Shown: positions 40,026 to 48,049 of the stretch, in pieces | Numbering within the stretch: the first letter of the stretch is position 1 | Layout: each line of letters starts with the position of its first letter | Source: Paraburkholderia sabiae | Lineage (GTDB): Bacteria; Pseudomonadota; Gammaproteobacteria; Burkholderiales; Burkholderiaceae | DNA length: 64,000 bases | Direction of reading: 5' to 3' | Assembly (NCBI RefSeq): GCF_030412785.1 | Contig: NZ_CP125295.1 | Span: 372,001-436,000, forward strand | Position numbers and translations under genes: made by a program | Notes under the pieces: model-generated | The model's input: the letters and a program-made list of their open reading frames with translations, nothing else | The model's database searches: none | Told to the model about the DNA's origin: nothing

Positions 40026-40208
40026 TCAGTGAATGACGCCACGCGGCAGAAACACGAGAAAGTAGAAGCCGATCCACAATGCCAGCACGACCACGGCCGC
40101 CACACCCGCGACCGCGATCGCGCCGTGCGGGCCTTGTGCGACGATGCGTTCGACTTCGTCGTCCGAAGCGTTGCCTTCGTGGTCGCCGGAGTGCTTACCA
40201 GGGTCCAT
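40026..40208 (-). CDS. Small single-helix oxidase subunit (IIa-like)
   Basis: Only 60 residues, with one hydrophobic segment (AIAVAGVAAVVVLALWIGFY) and polar N-terminus MDPGKHSGDHEGNASDDEVE. Directly upstream of subunit II and 2 nt away from it. Thermus ba3 oxidase has a comparable single-helix subunit IIa, which supports this call. No enzymatic motif. Confidence 0.75.
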   Translation of the reverse strand: MDPGKHSGDHEGNASDDEVERIVAQGPHGAIAVAGVAAVVVLALWIGFYFLVFLPRGVIH

Positions 40209-40248
40209 CTAGAGATCTCCGAGGACAGGTTGATGCGATTGATGTGAG

Positions 40249-41613
40249 CTAGTGCAGCGGCGCCTTGCGCAGTTCGTTGACCTGTTTCGCCGTCACAGGC
40301 AGGCCGTGGTTGCCCCACGCCGTGCGGATATACGTGACGACGGCGGCTGCGTCGGCGTCGTTCAGTTCCTGCGCGAACGGCGGCATGCCGTACGGTTCGG
40401 GATTGCGTCGCGTGCCGGGCGGGAAGCCGCCGTTCAGCACGATGCGGATCGGGTTGACGGCCGAGTCCATTTCGATCGACTGGTTGCGCGCGAGGGGCGG
40501 GTAGTGCTGCAGCTTGCCTTCGCCATGCTCGCCGTGACAGGTCGCGCACTTCTGCATGTAGATGCGCTGGCCCGTTTCGAACACGGCCGGTTTCACGGTC
40601 GCCGACGGGCCCGTCTTGCGGCCGGGATCGTTGTCGGGCAGCGTCTTCAGATAGACGGCCATCGCTTTCACGTCGTCGTCGGTCATGTATTGCAGGCTGT
40701 GATACGTGACTTCGGCCATCGGGCCGTAGACCGCGCCGCGATCCGAAATGCCCGCCTGCAACAGATCGACGATGTCCTTGATGCTCCAGTCGCCGAGACC
40801 GCCGTCCTTGTCGGATGTCAGCGACGGCGCGTACCAGTTCTGCACGGGAATCAGCCCGCCCGCGAACTGCTCGCTCTTCGACGAACCGCCGAGCAGATTG
40901 ATCTTCGTATGGCACATCGAGCAATGGCCGAGTCCTTCGACCAGATACGCGCCGCGGTTCCATTCGACGGAGCGACTCGGGTTCGGCTGGAACTCGCCTT
41001 CGCGGAAATACAGCGAGCGCCAGCCGACCAGCAGTTCGCGCTGGTTGAACGGGAATCGCAGTTCATGTTTGCGATTCGGCTGATGCACGGCTTCCACCGA
41101 CTTCAGATACGCGAAGATCGCGTCGGAGTCTTCGCGCGTGACCTTCGTGTAGGCCGCGATCGGCATCGCGGGATAGATGAGCTTGCCGTCCGGGCTCTTG
41201 CCCGTGCGCATCATCTTGAAGAAGTCGTCAGCCGTCCATTTGCCGATGCCGTATTCGTTGTCCGGGCTGATGTTCGGCGTGTACAGCGTGCCGAACGGCG
41301 TCTCCATCGCGAGCCCGCCGCCGAAGGTCTTGCCGCGCGGCGCCGTGTGACACGCGACGCAATCGCCCGCGCGCGCCAGATATTCGCCGCGCACGACCTG
41401 TTCGGAGCGTGTTCCGGCGGCTGCGGGTGCGGCAGTGTCGGCGGCATGTGCATCGACGACAACGGCAAGCGCGAACGCAGCGCCGGCTGCAAGCGGCAGC
41501 GTCATGCGGCGTGTCAATCGAGCGGCTCGTTGCATGCGCGTCACAACATTAATCGACGCAGAGTTGATCGAGATCAAGCCAGGCGAAACAAAGCGAAGGG
41601 AGAGAGTCTTCAT
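40249..41613 (-). CDS. Triheme cytochrome c
   Basis: A 454-residue secreted or membrane-associated protein. The signal peptide is TLPLAAGAAFALAVVVDAHA. Three heme sites follow: CVACH, CSMCH and CATCH. The architecture and spacing match the cytochrome subunits of membrane alcohol/gluconate dehydrogenases, but no dehydrogenase is present here. It is likely part of the electron route to the oxidase. The frame is open further upstream, but the ATG at 41613 overlaps the stop codon of the preceding cytochrome gene by 4 bases and is taken as the start; MQRAARLTRRMTLPL is an alternative. Confidence 0.88.
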   Translation of the reverse strand: MKTLSLRFVSPGLISINSASINVVTRMQRAARLTRRMTLPLAAGAAFALAVVVDAHAADTAAPAAAGTRSEQVVRGEYLARAGDCVACHTAPRGKTFGGGLAMETPFGTLYTPNISPDNEYGIGKWTADDFFKMMRTGKSPDGKLIYPAMPIAAYTKVTREDSDAIFAYLKSVEAVHQPNRKHELRFPFNQRELLVGWRSLYFREGEFQPNPSRSVEWNRGAYLVEGLGHCSMCHTKINLLGGSSKSEQFAGGLIPVQNWYAPSLTSDKDGGLGDWSIKDIVDLLQAGISDRGAVYGPMAEVTYHSLQYMTDDDVKAMAVYLKTLPDNDPGRKTGPSATVKPAVFETGQRIYMQKCATCHGEHGEGKLQHYPPLARNQSIEMDSAVNPIRIVLNGGFPPGTRRNPEPYGMPPFAQELNDADAAAVVTYIRTAWGNHGLPVTAKQVNELRKAPLH

Positions 41614-42332
41614 TCCGGTTGGCTCCCACATGCGAGCGGCAGCTTGCCGGGCAATCGCGGCACGGGACGCGGATCGGCGGGACGCGGCTGGCGCGCGAGC
41701 CAGCTCGAGACGGCCGTGATGTCCTTGTCGTTGAGTTTGACGGCGATGGTATGCATGCAGTCCGGCGCGAGCGCGTGACGCGTGCCCGAGCGCCATGTGC
41801 CCATCTGTCCCGCGATGTAGCTCGCATGCAGACCGAGCAGGCCGGGAATGCCCGGCTGCTGTCCCGTCAGCCGCGCGCCGTGACACGCGACACACGCGGG
41901 AATGCCGCGCTTCGCGTCGCCTTGCATGACGAGCTGCTTGCCGTAATCGAGCGTCGCTTGCGGCAGCGGATTCGTATCGGCATTCGGATAGGGCGGCTGC
42001 ATGTCGGCGAAATACTGGCTGATCTTGCGCAGATAGTCGTCGGGCAGAAACGCGAGCAGATAGCCCATCGGCGGATAGGTGCGGCCGCCGTCGCGGAAAG
42101 CTTGCAACTGGTTGAACAGATACTCGGCGGGCTTGCCTGCGATGCGCGGGAAATAATCGTTGTTGCGTCCCTGGCCCTGCACGCCGTGACAGGTCGTGCA
42201 CGCATGCATTTTCTCGTCCATTGTGGACGGCGCGGGCGCGTCATTCGAAGCGGCAAACGATGGCCTCGCACACACGGTGCAAAGAGCGCATAACAGCAAC
42301 AGGATCGAAGAGCCGATGGTTCTGCGATGCAC
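41610..42332 (-). CDS. Diheme cytochrome c (c4-like)
   Basis: A 240-residue periplasmic protein with a signal peptide (SSILLLLCALCTVCARPSFA) and two heme sites, CTTCH and CVACH, in two tandem class I domains, like cytochrome c4. It is the first gene of the oxidase operon and overlaps the triheme gene by ATGA. It probably passes electrons from the bc1 complex to the CuA subunit (inference). Confidence 0.88.
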   Translation of the reverse strand: MHRRTIGSSILLLLCALCTVCARPSFAASNDAPAPSTMDEKMHACTTCHGVQGQGRNNDYFPRIAGKPAEYLFNQLQAFRDGGRTYPPMGYLLAFLPDDYLRKISQYFADMQPPYPNADTNPLPQATLDYGKQLVMQGDAKRGIPACVACHGARLTGQQPGIPGLLGLHASYIAGQMGTWRSGTRHALAPDCMHTIAVKLNDKDITAVSSWLARQPRPADPRPVPRLPGKLPLACGSQPE

Positions 42333-42727
42333 GACTGGCCTCGTAGGGAAATAGGGTTTCTAAATTTCGTTGTGTGATACCCCGAGGAAGAGTCGCGTGG
42401 CGCTCTTCACTCTTGCTTCTCTACCGCGGCCGCCTAAGCGACCCAGGACATGCAAATGATTGATGCTCTTACATGCGCGGCGCCGACAGTCTATGCAAGC
42501 CGGCTCGCGCGCGCAGAAGAGGGTGCGACATGGTGCGGGGCGCCCCTCGCGCCTGCCGTCGATCCCGCCAACGCTTTGTCACCTTCGGTGGTTACGTTAG
42601 GTCATCAGGATGACGTAGGCATTGCAAACATCATAGGTGGCAATCGGCGGTGTTTCAACGCACGGCAAAAAGCGTCTGCAGACGTTGCCGCGTCAATCGG
42701 GCATACTCGCAGACCGCCGTCTGCCGC
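42333..42727. other. Intergenic region upstream of the cytochrome operon
   Basis: A 395-base stretch with no credible gene. It must hold the minus-strand operon promoter near 42350-42440; no clear -35/-10 pair, FNR box or -24/-12 element was found. The 12-bp palindrome CGTCTGCAGACG occurs at 42669-42680. GTCATCAGGATGAC, a 14-bp inverted repeat near 42601-42614, is another possible operator. Confidence 0.5.
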
Positions 42728-43621
42728 TCAGGCAAGCAAACGCATGAACGCTTCGCGCGCATTGGTGACGAGCTCGCTTTCGCCGGGACGTCCGGGCAGC
42801 AGATGGAACTCGACGGCGGGCAACTGAGGCAGGCTGATTGCAGGCGGGCAGGGCACCATGCCCGAACCGATCGACGATTCGTTCAGACATGAAATGCCGA
42901 GTCCCGCCTTCAATGCCAGTTGAAGACCGGCCATGCCCGATGCCGAATGCGATACGAGGTACGGCACCCTGCTTTCATCGAGCAAGCGGACGACGAAGCG
43001 CTGCAGCTGACAGGTCGACGGCAGCAGCACGAGATGAAAGGGCGTGGCGATGTGCCTTGGGTCGGCATCGGCGGACATCGCCCAGACCAGCTTCTCGCGT
43101 CGCACGACGGTGCTGGCGGCAGTCGGCCTGCCCGACGCGACCCGCTTCGCGCCCGGCGCGACGATGCGCAGCGACAGACCGATGTCGAACGTGCCGTCGT
43201 CTTCGACGCCGCTGTCGATCACCGCGCTCGGCAGCACCGTCACATGCAGCCGCAACCGAGGATGCTGCTCCGAGAACATCTTCAGCACGCGCGCGACATC
43301 GTGCGGACGGTAGTAATCGGTGATCGCGATACGCAACTCGCCGTCGAGCGCGCGCCCTTGCAGGTCTTCGAACGCGGCTTCGCTCATCGCGAGGATGCGG
43401 CGCGCGTGATCCAGCAGCTTCGCGCCCGCAGGCGTCGCCGTGACGCCCAGTTTGCCGCGCAGGAAGAGCGGCTGGCCGGCGCGCTCCTCAAGCTTCTTCA
43501 GTTGCTCGCTCGCCGACGACTGCGACAGGAACACGCGATCGGCGCCAGCCGACACGCTGCCCGCTTCCGCGACGGCCACGAAGGTGCGCAACTGCGCGAG
43601 GTCGAACGCCCGCTGGTTCAT
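42728..43621 (-). CDS. LysR-family transcriptional regulator
   Basis: A 297-residue LTTR with N-terminal HTH LRTFVAVAEAGSVSAGADRV and LSQSSASEQLKKLEERAGQP. The effector domain begins at GELRIAITDYYRPHDVARVL. It resembles the HexR/LrhA-like group acting on MFS genes. It is divergent from the MFS gene at 43720, the likely target. Confidence 0.9.
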   Translation of the reverse strand: MNQRAFDLAQLRTFVAVAEAGSVSAGADRVFLSQSSASEQLKKLEERAGQPLFLRGKLGVTATPAGAKLLDHARRILAMSEAAFEDLQGRALDGELRIAITDYYRPHDVARVLKMFSEQHPRLRLHVTVLPSAVIDSGVEDDGTFDIGLSLRIVAPGAKRVASGRPTAASTVVRREKLVWAMSADADPRHIATPFHLVLLPSTCQLQRFVVRLLDESRVPYLVSHSASGMAGLQLALKAGLGISCLNESSIGSGMVPCPPAISLPQLPAVEFHLLPGRPGESELVTNAREAFMRLLA

Positions 43622-43624
43622 GTT

Positions 43625-43637
43625 TCGGATTCTCCGA
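43625..43637. promoter_or_regulatory. Candidate LysR-type box (T-N11-A)
   Basis: TCGGA-TTC-TCCGA, a 13-bp palindrome satisfying T-N11-A. It sits 3 nt upstream of the LysR start codon in the 98-nt divergent gap. It could be used for autorepression and for control of the MFS gene. Confidence 0.55.
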
Positions 43638-43719
43638 TGGATGACATCCTATTTTCCCGCTTTTCCGATTGAACGCGCAACCCTACGATAAGCACCAACC
43701 GAGTCATCCGGAGGTCATC

Positions 43720-45012
43720 GTGGGACAAGCTTTTCAGGCATTGGGAACATCAGGCGGGTTGGGCGTCGATCATCGCTGGAAGGTGCTGGGCGTCGGTTTC
43801 GCCGCGAACGCGAGCTTCGCGGCCGCATTTTCCGGCATTCCGACGACGGCGATCTTTCTGCGTAACGGCTATCACATCGACAACGGCGGATTGGGTCTGG
43901 TGCTCGGCATGCTCGGGCTCGGCATTGCCGTCAGCGAGCTGCCGTGGGGACTGCTCACCGATCGTTGGGGCGACCGGCGCGTGCTGCTGCTCGGTCTGCT
44001 GACGACGGCCGCCGCGCTCGCGGCGATGGCCGGCTTCGTCGTGCCGCACGGCGCCGACGTGCCCGGCATCGTGCCGCTCGCGCTCGGACTTCTGGCGGTC
44101 GGGCTGCTTGGCGGAAGCGTGAACGGGTCGAGCGGGCGCGCCGTGATGGCATGGTTTCGCGAAGGCGAACGCGGTCTCGCGATGAGCATCCGGCAAACGG
44201 CTGTGCCCGCGGGCGGCGGACTCGGCGCGCTGACGCTGCCGTCGCTTGCCTCGCACTTCGGTTTTGCGGCGGTGTATGGCGTGCTTGCCGCGCTGTGCGC
44301 CGTGACGGGCTGGTTCGCGTGGCGCTGGCTGCATGAGCCGCCGGAGTCGGCTGCGTCTGCTGCTTCGGCTGCGCCCAGTGCGAGTGCGCAGGGCGCCTCG
44401 CCGCTGCGCGATATCGGTGTGTGGCGCGTCGCATTGGGAATTGGCGTGCTGTGCGTGCCGCAACTCGCCGTCGTCACGTTTGCGACGGTGTTCCTGCATG
44501 ACTTCGGACGCGTGGGCGTGGTCGGCATCAGCGCGACGATGGCGGCCGTCCAGACGGGCGCGGCAGTGGCCCGCGTCTGGAGCGGGCGCTGGACCGACCG
44601 GCACGGAAACCGTCGCCAGTACATGCGCGTATGCAGCGTGCTGACGGCGCTGCTGTTCGCGACGCTCGCGCTGATCGCAGCAGCGGGCGCGGGCGGCGCG
44701 CACGGTTTCTTGACGGTCGTGCTCGCGGCGATGGTCGTGCTGGGCGGCGTCAGTGCATCCGCGTGGCATGGCGTTGCCTACACCGAACTCGCGACGCTCG
44801 CAGGGACACGCCGTGCCGGAACCGCACTCGCGATGGGCAACACGTGCGCCTTCATGACCTTGTTCGTCACGCCGCTCGCGATTCCGCCGTTGCTTGCTGC
44901 AACTTCCTGGCCGGTGGTCTGGGCCATTGCGAGTCTGTGCGCGCTGATCGCGCTGCCGGTTTTCCCGAGGCCGCTGCGCGCGGCGCGGTACGGAGCGCGC
45001 GTGCGGGCGTGA
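43720..45012 (+). CDS. MFS transporter (CynX/NimT-like or related)
   Basis: A 430-residue carrier with about twelve helices. Motif A is LTDRWGDRRVLLLGLL and a conserved VNGSSGRAVMAWFREGERGL lies in the fourth/fifth helix region. The GTG start at 43720 is chosen because GGAGG is 5 nt upstream; an earlier TTG frame lacks a ribosome binding site. Substrate unknown. It is divergent from the LysR gene and ends at a terminator. Confidence 0.85.
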   Translation: MGQAFQALGTSGGLGVDHRWKVLGVGFAANASFAAAFSGIPTTAIFLRNGYHIDNGGLGLVLGMLGLGIAVSELPWGLLTDRWGDRRVLLLGLLTTAAALAAMAGFVVPHGADVPGIVPLALGLLAVGLLGGSVNGSSGRAVMAWFREGERGLAMSIRQTAVPAGGGLGALTLPSLASHFGFAAVYGVLAALCAVTGWFAWRWLHEPPESAASAASAAPSASAQGASPLRDIGVWRVALGIGVLCVPQLAVVTFATVFLHDFGRVGVVGISATMAAVQTGAAVARVWSGRWTDRHGNRRQYMRVCSVLTALLFATLALIAAAGAGGAHGFLTVVLAAMVVLGGVSASAWHGVAYTELATLAGTRRAGTALAMGNTCAFMTLFVTPLAIPPLLAATSWPVVWAIASLCALIALPVFPRPLRAARYGARVRA

Positions 45013-45044
45013 TCGAACGGGCATAGATCTCGATGCGGTTTTTT

Positions 45045-45084
45045 GGGGCGTTCGGCTATCCGTCGAATGCCCCTTCTTTATTTT
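45045..45084 (+). terminator. Terminator after the MFS gene
   Basis: GGGGCGTTCG/CGAATGCCCC (one G-U pair) with a 9-nt loop, then TTCTTTATTTT. It is 32 nt after the stop codon. Confidence 0.88.
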
Positions 45085-45309
45085 GTGATCGACTTAAATC
45101 GAAAACATTCTGTGTCGCAGATTCGATATGGTCTGTCTGATTTTTCTGTCTTGAAAGTCGGAATTATTTTAAATTCTATCGATTGAAGTTTATTTGCATA
45201 AGCAGGTTCTTCTTTCACGACTATATCGAATGGCCAAAAAACTCGCGATGCATATAATTCTTATGCCGAATCGCATGTGTATCGATTGGATTATGCGAGA
45301 ATTGCCACG

Positions 45310-45360
45310 ATGAACTCTATGTCTCCTTCCTTGGAAGCCCGTTGTAGCAAGGCTTCCTAA
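45310..45360 (+). CDS. Possible short peptide (16 aa)
   Basis: ATG to TAA frame MNSMSPSLEARCSKAS in the AT-rich leader. No clear ribosome binding site. It includes the GGAAGCC/GGCTTCC inverted repeat, so it could be a structured leader rather than a coding frame. Low confidence. Confidence 0.15.
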   Translation: MNSMSPSLEARCSKAS

Positions 45361-45366
45361 AAGCTA

Positions 45367-45382
45367 TTCCGAAATTTCGGAA
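45367..45382. promoter_or_regulatory. Perfect 16-bp palindrome, candidate response-regulator operator
   Basis: TTCCGAAATTTCGGAA is fully self-complementary. It lies 269 nt upstream of the first regulator gene. It shares TCCGA/TCGGA half-sites with the inverted repeat at 47875-47888 ahead of the aquaporin gene. Related RcsB-like proteins bind partially symmetric sites, so autoregulation is plausible but unproven. Confidence 0.45.
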
Positions 45383-45387
45383 GTGGC

Positions 45388-45438
45388 GTGATGAAAATGG
45401 ATGGGCACTGTCTTATTCGAGTGGTTCAAAGTCGGTAA
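45388..45438 (+). CDS. Possible short peptide (16 aa)
   Basis: GTG/ATG frame MMKMDGHCLIRVVQSR, ending TAA. GGAAG lies 5 nt upstream of the GTG and forms the end of the 16-bp palindrome. It has the same reading frame as the frame at 45310. It may be chance; no homologue is known to me. Confidence 0.15.
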   Translation: MMKMDGHCLIRVVQSR

Positions 45439-45650
45439 TTCCTCAGCGGTTTTTCAAAATCATCTTTGAATCAGTCATTGATTCGGAAATCTCTGATATT
45501 CCGTTTTTGCCGAAGATGTTTAGATTCGGTTTGTCGGAACGCGATCCGTTATTTGTCCGGGGGCGGTCTCTCAAAGCGGGCTCTTTTTGACTCGCTTCGA
45601 AATGGACGTTTCGACATCGATAAACACAAACCAAAAAGCAGGCGGCAACT

Positions 45651-46319
45651 TTGAACCTTCGAATCATGCTGGCAGACGATCACCCGTTTGTTCTGCTCGG
45701 TATCCGGGCCACGCTGATCGCGCATGGAGGATTCACGGTCGTCGGCGAGGCGACGAGCCCTTCGTCGCTTGTTCAACTGATGGAAAACGCGCCATGCGAC
45801 GTGCTGGTCACGGATCTGACCATGCCGGGTGCGTCGGGGGACGCCGACGACGGGCTCCGGCTCATCCGGCGCATACGCAGCGGCTGGCCGGAGGTTCGCA
45901 TCGTCGTGCTGACCAGCCTGACCAACGCGGCCATTCTCCGGTCCATCATGTCCGACGGCGTGATCGGCATGCTCAACAAGAGCGAATCGATGGACGAGCT
46001 GGCCGCCGCCATACGCGCGGCCGGCACGGGGCGCTCCTACGTGAGCCGGTCGATCCTTCAGACGCTCGCGGAGGCGAGCGGCGAGCCGTTCGGCATGTCG
46101 CCCATGCGTTACCTTTCTCCGCGCCAGTCCGAAGTGATCGGCATGTTCGTGCGCGGCAAGTCCATCTCCGAAATCGCCCGCGATCTGGGGCGGGACGTTC
46201 GAACGGTTAGCCGGCAAAAGCGCGACGCAATGGCGAAGCTTGGCGTCAGCAACGATCCCGGCCTGTTTGCCTTCGTGCGCGCGTACGGTCTCGCACAAGA
46301 GATAATTCGGGATCACTAA
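45651..46319 (+). CDS. RcsB-like response regulator 1 (REC-LuxR HTH)
   Basis: A 222-residue two-domain regulator. The receiver starts MNLRIMLADDHPFVLLGIRA with acidic pair ADDHP, phosphoacceptor Asp in VLVTDLTMPG, Thr/Ser in VVLTSLT and Lys in MLNKSES. The C-terminal LuxR-type HTH is SPRQSEVIGMFVRGKSISEI with recognition helix RTVSRQKRDAMAKLGV, close in type to RcsB. A TTG start at 45651 is preferred because receiver strand 1 begins there, with AGGCGG 6 nt upstream; the ATG at 45666 would truncate it. First of three tandem regulators. Confidence 0.9.
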   Translation: MNLRIMLADDHPFVLLGIRATLIAHGGFTVVGEATSPSSLVQLMENAPCDVLVTDLTMPGASGDADDGLRLIRRIRSGWPEVRIVVLTSLTNAAILRSIMSDGVIGMLNKSESMDELAAAIRAAGTGRSYVSRSILQTLAEASGEPFGMSPMRYLSPRQSEVIGMFVRGKSISEIARDLGRDVRTVSRQKRDAMAKLGVSNDPGLFAFVRAYGLAQEIIRDH

Positions 46320-46427
46320 CTATATTTCGGAGAAATCTTATGTCTGGGGAAAACTGGATATCTGATTCTCGCCGGCTAGAGATCGCCGGATCTATATCAA
46401 GTTACAAGAAACAGGGAGAGACCACGC

Positions 46428-47138
46428 GTGAATATGAGGAAGGATGTGACACCGCCAATCCGCACCATCATCGCCGACGATCATCCGCTCGTCTTGCTGG
46501 CGATGGAAAATCTGATGTCGGGATTTCCCAACATCGAAATTGTCGGCAAGGCGACAGATTCATCCGAGTTGTTCGCTGAGGCGCAGCGTGTCAAATGCGA
46601 ACTCGTCATCATGGATCTCTACATGCCGGGCGGCATACACGGTGACGGCACCGAGATGGTCCGGCAGTTCAAGGAGCGTCATCCTGATGTCGTCGTAGTC
46701 GTGCTGACGATGGAAACGTCGGCCGACGCACTGCAAAAGGTGCTCGCGCTCGGTGTGGGTGCGGTTGTGAGCAAGCGCGACCGCATCGACCTGATTCACG
46801 TGGCGATCATCACTGCGCTGGCGCGCGAATGCTATGTCGGTCCTGCCATTCGCGCCTTGCTCGCCGACGCTACCTTGTCGCGCCGGATCGACTATGTCAG
46901 GCAGGTTCTGTCGCGACGCGAACTCGAGGTGCTGACGCAATACGCGACGGGGCGAGGCGTCACCGAAATCGCGCTAAGGCTTGGCCGTAGCGTCAAGACG
47001 ATCAGCGCGCAGAAGTGCACGGCGATGCGCAAGCTGTCGCTGCAAAGCGATGCCGATCTGTTCCGATTCGCCGTCGAACATGGTCTGGTGCCCGACGATC
47101 AACCCATTGCGGCAAGCAGGACAGGCGGACGAGGCTGA
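46428..47138 (+). CDS. RcsB-like response regulator 2 (REC-LuxR HTH)
   Basis: A 236-residue regulator. Receiver residues are ADDHP, Asp in LVIMDLYMPGG, Thr in VVVLTMET and Lys in VVSKRDR. The HTH is LSRRELEVLTQYATGRGVTE with recognition helix KTISAQKCTAMRKLSL. A GTG start at 46428 or an ATG two codons later (46434) are both possible; GGGAGAG lies 8 nt ahead of the GTG. The 108-nt gap from regulator 1 contains TTTCGGAGAAAT. A short C-terminal tail of Arg/Gly (ASRTGGRG) is unusual. Confidence 0.9.
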   Translation: MNMRKDVTPPIRTIIADDHPLVLLAMENLMSGFPNIEIVGKATDSSELFAEAQRVKCELVIMDLYMPGGIHGDGTEMVRQFKERHPDVVVVVLTMETSADALQKVLALGVGAVVSKRDRIDLIHVAIITALARECYVGPAIRALLADATLSRRIDYVRQVLSRRELEVLTQYATGRGVTEIALRLGRSVKTISAQKCTAMRKLSLQSDADLFRFAVEHGLVPDDQPIAASRTGGRG

Positions 47139-47223
47139 CGCAGCGCAACTGTGGGCATAACGAAATGACCGTCCTCGAGGGGACGCTGTACGGCGACGGT
47201 CTACCAACAAGTACAGAACAAGA

Positions 47224-47865
47224 ATGGAAAACAAGATTCGCGTCATCGTCGCCGACGATCACGCGTGCGTGCGCGTGGGCGTCAGGTTTTTGCTGGAGCA
47301 GATCAGCCATGTATCGGTCGTTGGTGAGGCGGACAGCACGCAGGCGCTCGCCGAGTTGCTGGACGTATGCACGTGCGACGTCGTCGTGACGGACATCGGC
47401 ATGCCGGGCATCGACGGCGAGAGCAATGCAATCCAGTTCCTGAGACGTGTGATGCACCACACGCCGCATTTGCCCATCGTCGTACTCACGATGATCCATC
47501 AACCGTCGATCCTGATGGGGTTGCTGCAGCATGGCGTCGCCGCGATCGTTGACAAGCGCGACATGACCGCTTCGTTGATTCACGCGATCGACGCGGTGTT
47601 GACGGGCCAGGGCTATCTGTCCAACCACGCGCGCGCAGCGATCGCGAAGGCGGGCACTCCGCAACCACGATCGGGCGTGATGAGTGCCGGCGAATGGAAA
47701 GTCTTCACGATGTACGTAAGCGGTATGACGATCAGCCAGATTGCGGTCCGGCTCAATCGCAGCGCGAAGACGATCAGCACGCAGAAGCGCAACGCCATGC
47801 GCAAGCTCGGGCTGGAAACGGAAGCTGACGTGATCGACTACGCCTGTCAGATCGGTCTCACCTGA
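47224..47865 (+). CDS. RcsB-like response regulator 3 (REC-LuxR HTH)
   Basis: A 213-residue regulator starting MENKIRVIVADDHACVRVGV. The Asp is in VVVTDIGMPGIDG, Thr in VVLTMIH and Lys in IVDKRDM. The HTH (MSAGEWKVFTMYVSGMTISQ, then KTISTQKRNAMRKLGLETEA) has the KTIS-QK-AM-KLG pattern of RcsB, but its first helix is less conserved than in the other two. It lies 85 nt after regulator 2. The phosphorylation residues of all three are intact, so each could receive phosphate from the BvgS-like kinase downstream. Confidence 0.9.
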   Translation: MENKIRVIVADDHACVRVGVRFLLEQISHVSVVGEADSTQALAELLDVCTCDVVVTDIGMPGIDGESNAIQFLRRVMHHTPHLPIVVLTMIHQPSILMGLLQHGVAAIVDKRDMTASLIHAIDAVLTGQGYLSNHARAAIAKAGTPQPRSGVMSAGEWKVFTMYVSGMTISQIAVRLNRSAKTISTQKRNAMRKLGLETEADVIDYACQIGLT

Positions 47866-47874
47866 TCGCATTTT

Positions 47875-47888
47875 TCGGAATTGTCCGA
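47875..47888. promoter_or_regulatory. Inverted repeat upstream of the aquaporin gene
   Basis: TCGGA-ATTG-TCCGA, 5-bp arms around a 4-bp spacer, 9 nt after the third regulator stop codon and 161 nt ahead of the aquaporin start. It has the same half-site as the palindrome at 45367-45382 in the opposite order. Candidate operator. Confidence 0.4.
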
Positions 47889-48049
47889 TTTTCGGCCCTG
47901 TTCACGGAATCAAAAATCTCCGGTTGGACTCCCGGATCGTGGGGTGTCGTGTCACGTAATTGATTCGTAATGCAAATCAAATGTGAAACGCACAACTCAT
48001 TTGATCCGTCTCAAAGGATGGTCGGAGCGGGGCAGTTTCCGGAGGATGC

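Larger units (their letters stand above)
45085..45650 (+). other. AT-rich leader upstream of the response-regulator genes
   Basis: This 566-base region is visibly richer in A and T than its surroundings and has no conventional gene. It holds a near-perfect -10 hexamer TATAAT at 45253-45258 without a good -35. Inverted repeat GGAAGCC/GGCTTCC lies at 45333-45357. The palindrome at 45367-45382 and two very short frames are described separately. GAATCA-GTCAT-TGATTC lies at 45468-45484. TCGGAA half-sites recur at 45483-45488 and 45534-45539. It is probably the regulatory region for the three response-regulator genes. Confidence 0.55.

Noticed and set aside
41614..42201. Frame of the triheme cytochrome stays open far upstream and could look like a 650-residue protein
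   Set aside because: This stretch is the shadow of the diheme cytochrome gene in another frame; the ATG at 41613 overlaps that gene's stop codon as expected.
42444..42720. Possible small gene or sRNA between the cytochrome operon and the LysR gene
   Set aside because: Only short frames without a ribosome binding site, and no clear promoter-terminator pair.
45466..45654. 62-codon frame overlapping the start of response regulator 1
   Set aside because: TTG start without a ribosome binding site, basic and low-complexity product, and it overlaps the better-supported regulator start.
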